Shown here piece by piece: positions 7,910 to 15,345 of a stretch of DNA of 19,822 nt; position 1 is the first letter of the stretch; each line of letters starts with the position of its first letter. This stretch comes from Candidatus Saccharibacteria bacterium UBA1949. Its GTDB lineage: Bacteria > Patescibacteriota > Saccharimonadia > Saccharimonadales > Saccharimonadaceae. The notes under the pieces are model-generated. The model saw only the letters and a program-made list of their open reading frames with translations, did no database searches and had not been told where the DNA came from. Where the stretch lies: positions 1-19,822 of the forward strand of contig DDER01000038.1 in assembly GCA_002336735.1 (NCBI GenBank), read 5' to 3'. A program made the translations under genes and the position numbers.

Positions 7910-8479
7910 ATGATACGAGGTGTGATATTTGATTGTTTTGGCGTGTTGTATGGTCAGAGTCTTGGCGTCTTGAAAAGTATGTGTCCGCCGGCTCGTCTCA
8001 ATGAACTGATAGATGCTAATAAACAAGTTGACTACGGATATATTGATCAAGAGCAGTATATTGCGACGATTGCAGAAATTATGACTATGGAGCAAAGGGC
8101 AGTGCGAGAGCTGCTTCGTCAGGAGCACGCACCTAACGAAGAGTTGATCTCGTTTGTGCGTGAACTGAGCGGTTCGTATAAGACTGGCCTGCTTAGCAAT
8201 GTTGGTAAGGGCGGTTTGGATGGCCTATTCTCCGCTCAGGAGCTTGCCGCGCTATTCGATGTTGTGATTATGTCCTACGAAGAGGGAATTATCAAGCCTG
8301 CACCAGAGATTTTTTGTCTGACTGCTGATAGGATGGGTCTTGCGCCTCATGAATGTATTATGGTCGATGATTTCATGGCTAATTGTGACGGGGCAGCGAC
8401 GGCGGGATTGGTACCGATACTTCATACCGCGAATCACCTAACGATTCGCTACGTGCGTGAGGCACTCGCTCGTGCCTGA
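7910..8479 (+). CDS. HAD-superfamily hydrolase (subfamily IA-like)
   Basis: 189 aa. HAD motifs are in order: motif I FDCFGVLYG with nucleophile Asp8; a helical cap (about 15-80); motif II LLSNVGKGG; motif III lysine in IIKPAPEIF; motif IV IMVDDFMANCDGA. The residue two after the nucleophile, usually Asp in phosphatases, is Phe10. Haloacid dehalogenase-type members also lack that second Asp, so phosphatase activity should not be assumed. The substrate is not predictable. The gene overlaps mutM by 8 nt and leads the HAD-mutM-holA set, so it may be co-regulated with base-excision repair. Confidence 0.88.
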   Translation: MIRGVIFDCFGVLYGQSLGVLKSMCPPARLNELIDANKQVDYGYIDQEQYIATIAEIMTMEQRAVRELLRQEHAPNEELISFVRELSGSYKTGLLSNVGKGGLDGLFSAQELAALFDVVIMSYEEGIIKPAPEIFCLTADRMGLAPHECIMVDDFMANCDGAATAGLVPILHTANHLTIRYVREALARA

Positions 8480-9353
8480 ACTACCTGAAGTCGAAACGAT
8501 ACGGCGCGGGCTCAACTCGCTGATTGTTGGCAGGCAGATTCGTACTGTTATTGTTGCCGATGGTGCCTCCAAAAGCTACCCTAATAGCCCTCATGATAGT
8601 GACATGGTGAGGGGTGCAGTGGTGCAAGGGGTGCATCGACGGGCTAAGTTGCTACTGATTAATGTATCGTCAATGTATACATTAGTTATTCATCTCAAAA
8701 TGACAGGGCAGCTTGTTTATCGGGGGGAACAATCTTTTGGAGCGGGTCATCCGACCAGGTCATTAGTCGGAGAGCTACCAGATCGTAGCACGCGGGTGAC
8801 GATCGAGTTTGCAGATAAGTCACGACTTTATTTTAATGACCAACGTCGCTTTGGCTGGATAAAAATTTTTCCGAGTAGTGAAATTGCAAAGCTTGAGTTC
8901 ATAACAAAACTAGGGCCAGAGCCGCTCGAAGATGTGTTTACATCGCGAGAGTTTATCCTCCGTATGCGGCGTCGTAATAACACAACAATCAAAGCAGCTA
9001 TCTTGGATCAGACAGTGCTGGCGGGCGTTGGTAATATCTATGCCGATGAAAGTCTCTGGGGGGCAATGCTTCATCCTGCTACTCGTGTACGAGATACGAC
9101 CGATGAGCAACTTGCTCGTCTGCTGGACGAAATAAAATATGTCATGAAGCTAGCGATAGGCAAAGGAGGGAGCACGGATCGTACCTATGTCGATGCCGAG
9201 GGCAGGAGAGGTACATATGTTGATATTGCACGAGTGTTTCGCCGAGAAGGCCATGAGTGTCCGCGATGCGGTTATTTGATCAAAAAAACTCGTGTTGCTA
9301 ACAGAGGGACGCATATTTGCCCCCTGTGTCAGCAAGAAGTGGTATCAGTATGA
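8472..9353 (+). CDS. mutM: Formamidopyrimidine-DNA glycosylase (Fpg/MutM)
   Basis: Removes 8-oxoguanine and formamidopyrimidines and cleaves the strand by beta,delta-elimination. Start is GTG 8472, which puts Pro at position 2 followed by Glu3 (PELPEVETIRRGL); processed Pro2 is the family's nucleophile, so the longer frame from 8457 is excluded. GTGAGG at 8457-8462 is a plausible Shine-Dalgarno. Other hallmarks: Lys59 in HRRAKLLL, HLKMTGQL, DQRRFGWIKIF, LGPEPLEDVF, DQTVLAGVGNIYADE, GGSTDRTYVDAEGRRGTY, and a C-terminal zinc finger with Cys263, Cys266, Cys283, Cys286 and Arg278 in NRGTH. 293 aa. It overlaps the HAD gene by 8 nt, and its stop overlaps the holA start as ATGA. Confidence 0.97.
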   Translation: MPELPEVETIRRGLNSLIVGRQIRTVIVADGASKSYPNSPHDSDMVRGAVVQGVHRRAKLLLINVSSMYTLVIHLKMTGQLVYRGEQSFGAGHPTRSLVGELPDRSTRVTIEFADKSRLYFNDQRRFGWIKIFPSSEIAKLEFITKLGPEPLEDVFTSREFILRMRRRNNTTIKAAILDQTVLAGVGNIYADESLWGAMLHPATRVRDTTDEQLARLLDEIKYVMKLAIGKGGSTDRTYVDAEGRRGTYVDIARVFRREGHECPRCGYLIKKTRVANRGTHICPLCQQEVVSV

Positions 9354-10285
9354 TCACGCTGATATTGGGCGACAACTGGTATGAGGCAGACAGAGCTGTG
9401 AAACAGCTGACCACCCACGCAAACGGAGAAGTGGTGCGTCGCGATGGTGGTGAGCTGACGATTGAACAACTCTCGGAGCTCATCGCTGGATTGACATTAT
9501 TTGCTGATCACAAGCTTGTTATCATCAGTGATCTTTCGAGTAATCGGTTCGTTTGGGAGCGCTTGGCAGACTGGGCTACTCAGGTGCCAGATACGACTCA
9601 TCTGGTTTTGATTGAGCCGCACATTGATCGTCGTACCAAAACTGCAAAAATACTACAGGCGATTGCTGATATCAAAGAATTTACTGCTATCAACGCCAAG
9701 GATAATGCTGCGGCTACTGCCTGGATCAAGGCAGAGGCAAAGCAGCGTGGCGTCAGGCTCGATCATGGCCAGACTCAGCTATTATTTGAGCGTTGCTTGG
9801 TACCGAGCGGACGCCCAGGGCAGTTGGTCCTAGATCACGGCATAGTGATCAATATACTCGATAGTCTCTCACCGATCGAAAATGTATCGGATGATACATT
9901 GGATGCATTGGTACCGGCTGATAGCCAGCAAAACATATTCAAACTGTTTGAACTGGCTATGAATAGTGATAAAGTGCGTATTGGTCAGGCGCTCACGCGA
10001 CTTTCGATGACAGAATCTCCGCAAGCGATCATGGCAATAGTAGCTGGTCAAGTCTATCAACTAGCAGCGTTGGTATACGCTCATCAGCCAGTACAAGAGG
10101 TTGCATCGGCTATCGGCGCACATCCATTTGTCATGCAAAAACTAGCGGCAAGTGCGCGTCGCATCTCAAAAAAACAGCTTCGAAATATTATCGAAGCCTG
10201 TGCCGAGGCTGATTCGCGGCTCAAGACTGCCAGCGGTGATCCATGGCTAATAGTCTGGCAGTTGCTTATGAAAATTGGTGTATAA
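9350..10285 (+). CDS. holA: DNA polymerase III, delta subunit (clamp loader)
   Basis: 311 aa. Start ATG 9350 overlaps the mutM stop (ATGA) and gives the typical N-terminus MITLILGDNWYEADRAV; the open frame upstream to 9317 is mutM shadow. Delta is the clamp-loader subunit that opens the sliding clamp. Evidence is the family pattern: short N-terminal strand and helix, GLTLFADHKLVIISDLSS, THLVLIEPHIDRRTKT, then the helical C-terminal collar domain with NIFKLFELAM, IMAIVAGQVYQLAAL, HPFVMQKLAASARRIS and a final ADSRLKTASGDPWLIVWQLL. It lacks a Walker A, as expected for delta. Sequence similarity in this family is low, so identity rests on the overall layout. Its last codons contain the promoter of the pseudopilin gene. 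Confidence 0.88.
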   Translation: MITLILGDNWYEADRAVKQLTTHANGEVVRRDGGELTIEQLSELIAGLTLFADHKLVIISDLSSNRFVWERLADWATQVPDTTHLVLIEPHIDRRTKTAKILQAIADIKEFTAINAKDNAAATAWIKAEAKQRGVRLDHGQTQLLFERCLVPSGRPGQLVLDHGIVINILDSLSPIENVSDDTLDALVPADSQQNIFKLFELAMNSDKVRIGQALTRLSMTESPQAIMAIVAGQVYQLAALVYAHQPVQEVASAIGAHPFVMQKLAASARRISKKQLRNIIEACAEADSRLKTASGDPWLIVWQLLMKIGV

Positions 10286-10286
10286 T
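10281..10286 (+). promoter_or_regulatory. -10 box of the pseudopilin gene, inside the holA end
   Basis: TATAAT covers the holA stop codon; 6 nt (AACCAT) separate it from ATG 10293. No Shine-Dalgarno. The spacing matches polA and truB and decides the start among several nearby ATG and TTG codons. Confidence 0.6.
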
Positions 10287-10292
10287 AACCAT

Positions 10293-10841
10293 ATGAATTA
10301 TATGATGGTGGGTAAAAAAATATCTGGACGAGGCTTTACGGTTGTCGAACTACTTGTTGTGTTGTCGGTGTTGGCTATACTGGTAGGAATCGGGTGGGGG
10401 TACTATGCCAATTCTATGCGCAATGCTCAGGTTGCCCGAGCGCGGGCTCATCTCGAGTCTATTTCTGAAGCGGTGTTGAACTACCGTACTATGTCGCCAG
10501 ACAAAAGCTATCCCATAACTAGCCAGGCGTTTAAGCAAGTTTTTATCGATGCCGAGGTTTACGACAGGACACGGCCTAGCAATCAACAAGAAAGCTTTGC
10601 GATTTGTACGAATACAGATGGATTTGTGATTGTTGCCTGGGAGCCATTGGTGACAACATGGGCTCATGGTGATAGCCTCTATACATTTGAGAGCAAGGAT
10701 GGTCAGAACATCAAAACAATTAATAGTTCAGCACTCAATAGCAACCAGCAGCTTGAGCAGCTATGTAAGATGGTCTACGAAAACACGTATGGAACCGGCA
10801 AAGAGGCTAGCTTCAAGGCATGGTCATACGATTTGCCATAA
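10293..10841 (+). CDS. Type IV pilin-like protein (pseudopilin)
   Basis: 182 aa. The N-terminus is a class III signal peptide: a short basic leader ending in Gly14, cleavage before Phe15, and GFTVVELLVVLSVLAILVGIGW with the conserved Glu at position +5 of the mature protein (Glu19). The hydrophobic segment (about 15-38) is both membrane anchor and pilus-core helix. The globular part has two cysteines (Cys105, Cys158) that could pair. Prepilin peptidase and the assembly ATPase are not in this window. It could be a minor pilin of a DNA-uptake or twitching apparatus, both common in CPR bacteria. It has its own promoter despite following holA closely. Confidence 0.85.
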   Translation: MNYMMVGKKISGRGFTVVELLVVLSVLAILVGIGWGYYANSMRNAQVARARAHLESISEAVLNYRTMSPDKSYPITSQAFKQVFIDAEVYDRTRPSNQQESFAICTNTDGFVIVAWEPLVTTWAHGDSLYTFESKDGQNIKTINSSALNSNQQLEQLCKMVYENTYGTGKEASFKAWSYDLP

Positions 10842-10890
10842 AACAGGTAAGTCGTCTCTGTCGTGGCTCCATTGCACAAACATAGCTGAA

Positions 10891-10918
10891 ACAAAAAAGA
10901 TTATTTTGTCGTTTTTTT
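10891..10918. terminator. Weak AT-rich terminator between convergent pseudopilin and rpsT
   Basis: ACAAAA (10891-10896) can pair with TTTTGT (10904-10909), followed on the plus strand by a run of seven T (10912-10918). On the minus strand a T run follows the rpsT stop directly. The stem is all but GC-free, so this is a tentative bidirectional terminator. Confidence 0.3.
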
Positions 10919-11308
10919 GACAGCTGGCTTCTTGACGGTAGCTTTGACAGCGGGTTTTTTCGCAGTTGCTTTTGCTGGTGCGCGACCGGAAGATGTCTTG
11001 CCGGTAGAGGGAGTAGCAGGTTTTTTGGCTGTTTTGGCTGATTCTTTTCGGGAAGTAGTAAGCGTGACGCCAGCAGTCTTAGCGATTTTGGCAAGGTTGG
11101 CTTTACGGCGTGAGGCGGTAGCTTTTTTTAATAGGTTTTTCTTGACAGCGGTGTCGATCTCACTCTGCGCTTGAGAGAGTCCAGTAGCGCTTGGTTGAGC
11201 CAAAAAGGCTTTGACGGCAGACTTGATATTGCGCTTAGCGATGACATTGCGATCACGACGCTTGGCCGTCTGTTTCATACGTTTGATGGCTGATTTGATG
11301 ATGGGCAT
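10901..11308 (-). CDS. rpsT: 30S ribosomal protein S20 with a long basic tail
   Basis: 135 aa; S20 is usually about 85-90 aa. Residues 1-80 are the helical S20 core that binds 16S rRNA (MPIIKSAIKRMKQTAKRRDR, then SAVKAFL, AVKKNLLKKATASRRKANLAK). From about residue 86 a tail of Lys, Ala, Thr, Pro and Ser continues to the end with repeated KKPAVK units, like histone H1 tails. Start ATG 11308 has AAGGAA 5 nt upstream (11319-11314), and a strong promoter lies at 11384-11356, giving a leader of about 40 nt. It is divergent from the DHH-like gene and convergent with the pseudopilin gene. Confidence 0.94.
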   Translation of the reverse strand: MPIIKSAIKRMKQTAKRRDRNVIAKRNIKSAVKAFLAQPSATGLSQAQSEIDTAVKKNLLKKATASRRKANLAKIAKTAGVTLTTSRKESAKTAKKPATPSTGKTSSGRAPAKATAKKPAVKATVKKPAVKKTTK

Positions 11309-11355
11309 ATAAGTTCCTTTGCTACGCTATGAGATGTTGTTCGATTCAACGATGA

Positions 11356-11384
11356 ATTATACAGTGCTCGCCTCAGTTTGTAAA
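11356..11384 (-). promoter_or_regulatory. rpsT promoter (-35 and -10)
   Basis: On the minus strand: TTTACA (11384-11379), a 17-nt spacer, TATAAT (11361-11356). This is five of six and six of six against the sigma-70 consensus. It predicts a leader of roughly 40 nt containing a Shine-Dalgarno, unlike the leaderless genes nearby. Confidence 0.8.
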
Positions 11385-11408
11385 GGGGCGACCGAGGGGT
11401 TGTTTGTA

Positions 11409-11438
11409 TTGACACGGCAAAAACTCTTATGATATAAT
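11409..11438 (+). promoter_or_regulatory. Consensus sigma-70 promoter of the DHH-like gene
   Basis: TTGACA (11409-11414), an 18-nt spacer, and TATAAT (11433-11438): both hexamers are perfect. Transcription would begin near 11445, after the ATG at 11442, so translation must start at ATG 11484. Its -35 box lies 24 bp from the rpsT -35, back to back. Confidence 0.82.
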
Positions 11439-11483
11439 GACATGCAAAGCCCGCTAACACCAACAACAGGAACAAACATACCA

Positions 11484-13178
11484 ATGAGCGAACCAACCAT
11501 CAAGCAGCAGGTGCTCGAAAAAATCAAGCATAGTAGTAATATTTTAGTTACCGTGAGTAATAGTCCATCTGTCGATGAGCTGAGTGCTGCGCTCGGGACG
11601 ACATTACTTTTGAACAAGCTAGACAAACATGCCACGGCAGTGTTCAGTGGCGATGTTCCACTAGCGATATCATTTCTGGAGCCAGATAAGACATTTGAAC
11701 ATACGGTTGATTCGCTACGGGATTTTATCATTGCGCTTGACAAAGAAAAAGCAGACCATCTTCGCTACAAGGTCGAGGGTGATGTTGTCAAAATTTACAT
11801 TACGCCGTACCGTACGACTCTTACGAGAGATGATCTTGATTTTAGCCAGGGTGATTACAATGTCGAGCTGGTTCTTGCTATTGGCGTGAGAGATACCAAT
11901 GATCTCGACAAAGCACTAGAGGCGCATGGTCGGATATTGCATGATGCGACAGTTGTATCGATTTCCATAGGTGATGACAAGGCTGATCTAGGTGATATTA
12001 ATTGGCGCGATAGCAATGCACGTAGTTATTCAGAGCTACTGTCTGGGCTGGCTGATGATCTCAAGACTGAAAGCAAACTCCTCGATCAGCAGATTGCAAC
12101 GGCATTTCTGACTGGTATAGTTGCCGCTAGTAATCGTTTTAGCAATCAAAATACGACTGCTCGTGCGATGACGGTAGCTGCTCAGTTGATGGCGGCCGGC
12201 GCCAATCCGCAACTGATTGCAAGCAAGCTTGAGAAGTCGCTCGAAGCACAGCCGAACACGACCACAGGCGACATTCCGTTGCCTGAGCAGCCGATGGCAG
12301 ATGTACCTAGGGAAGAAGATGATGGTGTGCTTGCGGTGGATCACGATGAGGGGGTGAACACAAATGTAGCGGCCAATCAGAAATTGTCCAAACGTCTAGC
12401 AACGTCAGAACAGATGGCAGCGGCAATTCACAAGCCGCTCCTTGATCAAGTTCAAGATGATGTTGCGAAAGCTAATTCTGACATTAGTAACGCACTGGCT
12501 GAGGATGCTCCATCACCAACAGAACATGCCGAACCGCAATTTGGCGGTACGCTCAATGCCACGACTGCACAGGCGGCCGAGGCCAAAGAGCATGAGATAG
12601 CGCTTGATCGTAATCGCACCATCCTCTCACATGACCTGCCCGCTCCTGAGGTAAATCCACCGTCAGCGCCACAAATTTCGTCGTATCAGTCTCCATTTAG
12701 TGCCGGGACTCGGCCGCCGTCGTATGATGAGATTCCTGTCGATGCACTGACCTATCAGGAGACACCTATTGCGTCCGTGCCGTCAGTGACTGAGCCCCTG
12801 TTTCCGGCGCCAATAGCACAGCCGACTCTGGCTGAGATTGAGCGGGAACATCGGAGTGAGTATGGTAATCAACAGGCCACCGAGCAGCAAGAGGATGCAG
12901 CAGTAGTATCATCATCTCCTGGGGAGGAGGTGTTGCCAGCAATTTCGCCTACTCCTGTCGATATGTCAATGCCGCCCATGCCAGATTTTTCGACACTCCC
13001 GCCGTTGCCGCCCATTGGTGATCCTACGATACCAAGTGCCACTGTCGAAAGCAAACAAAAAATTGGTGATATCCTCCCGCCATTACCATCTACGCCAGTG
13101 GAGTCTGCTGGGGAGGCTTCATTATCTGTGCCATCTTCTTCTGATCCAGGACAGTTTAGGATCCCAGGGCAGAGTTAG
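11484..13178 (+). CDS. DHH-fold protein with eroded active site and a Pro-rich tail
   Basis: 564 aa from ATG 11484. The in-frame ATG 11442 is only 3 nt after a perfect -10 box and would not be on the mRNA. Residues about 15-255 follow the DHH phosphoesterase layout of NrnA/RecJ-type enzymes: ILVTVSNSPSVDELSAALGT near 20-39, a central LVLAIGVRD strand, ATVVSISIGDD near 155-165 where active enzymes have IDHH, ARSYSELLSGLADDL, and DQQIATAFLTGIVAASNRF with AAQLMAAGANPQLI. Key Asp/His residues are replaced, so it is probably a non-catalytic member. Residues about 256-564 are low-complexity, rich in Pro, Ser, Ala and Glu, and probably disordered. truB follows directly, as nrnA precedes truB in many bacteria, supporting the family assignment. 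No signal peptide. Confidence 0.75.
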   Translation: MSEPTIKQQVLEKIKHSSNILVTVSNSPSVDELSAALGTTLLLNKLDKHATAVFSGDVPLAISFLEPDKTFEHTVDSLRDFIIALDKEKADHLRYKVEGDVVKIYITPYRTTLTRDDLDFSQGDYNVELVLAIGVRDTNDLDKALEAHGRILHDATVVSISIGDDKADLGDINWRDSNARSYSELLSGLADDLKTESKLLDQQIATAFLTGIVAASNRFSNQNTTARAMTVAAQLMAAGANPQLIASKLEKSLEAQPNTTTGDIPLPEQPMADVPREEDDGVLAVDHDEGVNTNVAANQKLSKRLATSEQMAAAIHKPLLDQVQDDVAKANSDISNALAEDAPSPTEHAEPQFGGTLNATTAQAAEAKEHEIALDRNRTILSHDLPAPEVNPPSAPQISSYQSPFSAGTRPPSYDEIPVDALTYQETPIASVPSVTEPLFPAPIAQPTLAEIEREHRSEYGNQQATEQQEDAAVVSSSPGEEVLPAISPTPVDMSMPPMPDFSTLPPLPPIGDPTIPSATVESKQKIGDILPPLPSTPVESAGEASLSVPSSSDPGQFRIPGQS

Positions 13179-13201
13179 TCTCGGTTTCGTCTTTGGTACA
13201 G

Positions 13202-13207
13202 TATAAT
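13202..13207 (+). promoter_or_regulatory. -10 box of truB, predicted leaderless start
   Basis: TATAAT, then 6 nt (AAGTCC), then ATG 13214. No Shine-Dalgarno. No convincing -35 at the right distance. Confidence 0.6.
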
Positions 13208-13213
13208 AAGTCC

Positions 13214-13876
13214 ATGCCAGATGATGGAATTTTGCTGATTGACAAGCCGGCTGGGATGACTAGTTTTGGTGTGGTAGCGCGTATCCGTCGCGTTTTGAGC
13301 CAAGCTGCGGGTAGAAAAATCAAAGTTGGACATACCGGTACGCTCGACCCATTTGCAACTGGCTTGATGATTCTTGTCGTAGGCGCAGAGTGCCGTAATG
13401 CGCAAATCTATACCAAGCAGGACAAAACCTATCAGGCAACGATCGTGCTTGGGCAATCGAGTACAACCGGCGACCCCGAGGGTGAAATCGCGACTATATC
13501 TACAACACCGCTGCCGCGCGAGATGGTAGAAGAGGTGATCAATCAATTTCGAGGTGATATTATGCAGACACCTCCCGTGTATAGTGCCGTCAAAATCAAT
13601 GGCCAGCGAGCGTATGATCTGGCGCGCAAAGGCAAAGTGGTCGAGATGCCGTCCCGAACCGTGACGATCTACATGCTCGATATTATTGATTATGCGTGGC
13701 CATTGTTGACCATCCGTACCCATGTCTCGAGCGGGACATATATCCGTAGCTTAGCAGTTGATATTGGCCGTGCCCTCGGTACGGAAGCGTATTGCCGCGA
13801 GCTTAGACGCGTGCGAATTGGTGACAAGACAGTAGAAGATGCCCAAACATTAGCTGATTTTGGCATAATGACATAA
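13214..13876 (+). CDS. truB: tRNA pseudouridine(55) synthase, short form
   Basis: Makes pseudouridine 55 in the T-loop of tRNAs. 220 aa from ATG 13214; the frame is open to 13193, but the TATAAT box lies in that part. Motifs: GILLIDKPAGMTSF, catalytic motif GHTGTLDPFATGLM with Asp45, KTYQATIVLG, TPPVYSAVKINGQRAYDLAR, SSGTYIRSLAVDIG and LRRVRIG. The protein stops soon after the catalytic domain. E. coli TruB is about 314 aa with a C-terminal PUA domain that has no room here. The position after a DHH-like gene is the conserved nrnA-truB order; ribF, often next, is absent. Confidence 0.96.
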   Translation: MPDDGILLIDKPAGMTSFGVVARIRRVLSQAAGRKIKVGHTGTLDPFATGLMILVVGAECRNAQIYTKQDKTYQATIVLGQSSTTGDPEGEIATISTTPLPREMVEEVINQFRGDIMQTPPVYSAVKINGQRAYDLARKGKVVEMPSRTVTIYMLDIIDYAWPLLTIRTHVSSGTYIRSLAVDIGRALGTEAYCRELRRVRIGDKTVEDAQTLADFGIMT

Positions 13877-13879
13877 GAT
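13874..13879 (+). promoter_or_regulatory. Possible -10 box of the epimerase-like gene
   Basis: TAAGAT overlapping the truB stop, then 6 nt (AGAACT), then ATG 13886; no Shine-Dalgarno. An alternative CATAAT lies at 13864-13869. The hexamer is weaker than the others. Confidence 0.4.
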
Positions 13880-13885
13880 AGAACT

Positions 13886-14599
13886 ATGGAGATGGAAATT
13901 CATAGCGAGGGTACGCGAGCTATCATCGACCCGCAGGGAGCATGGCTGGCATTTCTGTCTGATGAGCTGGGAGAGATTATCTATCCGCGGCGAGTTTTTA
14001 CGCTTGATGACGGTCATCAAAAACTTCGTGGCGGGAGTCACGTGTGTTTGCCAAACTTTGGGCCAGGCGGAGAAAGCGGTTTGCCTCAGCATGGGTTTGG
14101 CCGTCAAGCTGCCTGGCAGACTCTTGAATGGGACGATTCGCACGTTGTGCTCTCGCTCGAGAAAGGGATTGGCACCTATCACGATATGAGCTCACTCTTG
14201 ACGTATGCCATCGAGAAACACACTCTCGTCATGACGCTAGCTGTCGAAAATCATGGCAAGGCACCTTTGCGCGTCGCACCAGGATTTCATCCGTATTTTC
14301 AGGTACCACGCGCTACACCGATTTATTTTGATGATGATCAGATCGATCTAGGTAGTTATGTGGAGACACGATATGCAGGTGGACAGAGTCATGAGCTTGT
14401 ATTGCCACATCGCGTCATTACGCTCGACAGCAGTGACATGACCATGTGGGCTCAGTGGACCGATGGACTCGGCGACTATGTCTGTATCGAGCCCACCCTC
14501 GACGGCTACGCATTCCTTCGCGAACCAACTGACGAAACACTCCTCCATCCCGGCGAACAACGCCTCTTCACCCTCGCAATTTCGTGGCATAATAAATAA
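13886..14599 (+). CDS. Aldose 1-epimerase family protein
   Basis: 237 aa. Members of this fold interconvert alpha and beta anomers of sugars or sugar phosphates. Visible landmarks: LRGGSHVCLPNFGPGG (about 48-62), His69 in LPQHGFGR, His135 in APGFHPYF, and Glu202 in CIEPT, corresponding to the two histidines and the glutamate base of galactose mutarotase-type enzymes. It is shorter than classical GalM (about 340 aa) and closer to the D-hexose-6-phosphate epimerase-like group. It is soluble, with no signal peptide. It starts 9 nt after truB; a second in-frame ATG at 13892 is also possible. The substrate is not predictable. Confidence 0.85.
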   Translation: MEMEIHSEGTRAIIDPQGAWLAFLSDELGEIIYPRRVFTLDDGHQKLRGGSHVCLPNFGPGGESGLPQHGFGRQAAWQTLEWDDSHVVLSLEKGIGTYHDMSSLLTYAIEKHTLVMTLAVENHGKAPLRVAPGFHPYFQVPRATPIYFDDDQIDLGSYVETRYAGGQSHELVLPHRVITLDSSDMTMWAQWTDGLGDYVCIEPTLDGYAFLREPTDETLLHPGEQRLFTLAISWHNK

Positions 14600-14662
14600 A
14601 CATTGTTACATCATCACCTCTCGGTCTATAGCTCCATTGGCCACAGCTACGGTGAGGAGGGG

Positions 14663-15343
14663 GTGAGGCAGGGGCTAACTCTTCTTTGGGTACTTTCCTC
14701 TTGCTGCTAGCTGGAGTATGGTACATTGCACAGGGGCAGTATCTTGTTGGACAAAAAAACATAGAAGAATATCTTAGCAATAAATATGGTCAAGAGTTTA
14801 CTGTTAAAAATGTGCGCCTAGAGGGGGGATGCTTTTGGTAAGCAAGGTGATATCGTGGCTAATAGTCAAATTATTTTAGGTGATCAAGACACTTCCTTTA
14901 TGATATGGGAAGATCCTCCTGGCGAATACCACGATACGCTACTTACGGAAGTATGGAATAGACAAGAAAGCTACGACCTTGTCGCTTATACTAATAGCTT
15001 AGCAGCAAAACCTGCGCGTCAAGATGTTGATATACATCTTACTGATAAGATTCATCGTATAATCAACGTCGAAGAGGCAATTCGCGCTTATTCACATGAG
15101 CTCACATATGGCATTAGAGTAATATATGACGGCGATGCGCCTACCGAACGAGACTATCTAAATCTATCCAAACTCATTGAGTATGCGCGCACTAAAAATG
15201 CAAAGAACTATTCGGTTCGTTATGTGATTAATTCTCACACAGACAATCCACGTTATTTTTGCCAATATTACGGGGGTGACACAAATAAAGATATTGTGAC
15301 AGATATTCATAAGTGCTTTATGAAAGTAGGAGGGAAAGAATAG
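14663..15343 (+). pseudogene. Frameshifted membrane or secreted protein of unknown function
   Basis: The readable protein is spread over two frames. From 14663 (GTG, just after a GAGGAGG stretch) frame 2 gives RQGLTLLWVLSS. From about 14701 frame 1 continues LLLAGVWYIAQGQYLVGQ, completing a hydrophobic signal/anchor, then IEEYLSNKYGQEFTVKNVRLEG, and stops at 14839. Deleting one base near 14823-14836 (a run of six G, or four T) restores EGDAFGKQGDIVANSQ and continues in frame 2 to 15343 (about 160 more residues, no stop). The intact protein would be about 225 aa with an N-terminal anchor. The 3' shift is well supported; the 5' shift near 14699-14703 is less certain. Homopolymer sequencing error is an alternative to true decay. 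Two sampled 60-nt rows (14941, 15181) are 38% G+C, against 60% in a pnp row (18121). Confidence 0.65.
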
Positions 15344-15345
15344 AT

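Noticed and set aside
11442..11483. ATG 11442 as the start of the DHH-like protein
   Set aside because: It lies 3 nt after a perfect -10 box, so it should not be included in the transcript; the added residues (MQSPLTPTTGTNIP) resemble nothing in the family.
14600..14662. Possible hairpin TAGCT/AGCTA after the epimerase gene as a terminator
   Set aside because: Only 5 bp, with no T run behind it; not distinguishable from chance.
14653..15343. Programmed ribosomal frameshift as explanation for the two-frame gene
   Set aside because: No slippery heptamer with a downstream pseudoknot is evident, and a second shift near 14700 would also be needed; decay, phase variation or sequence error is simpler.
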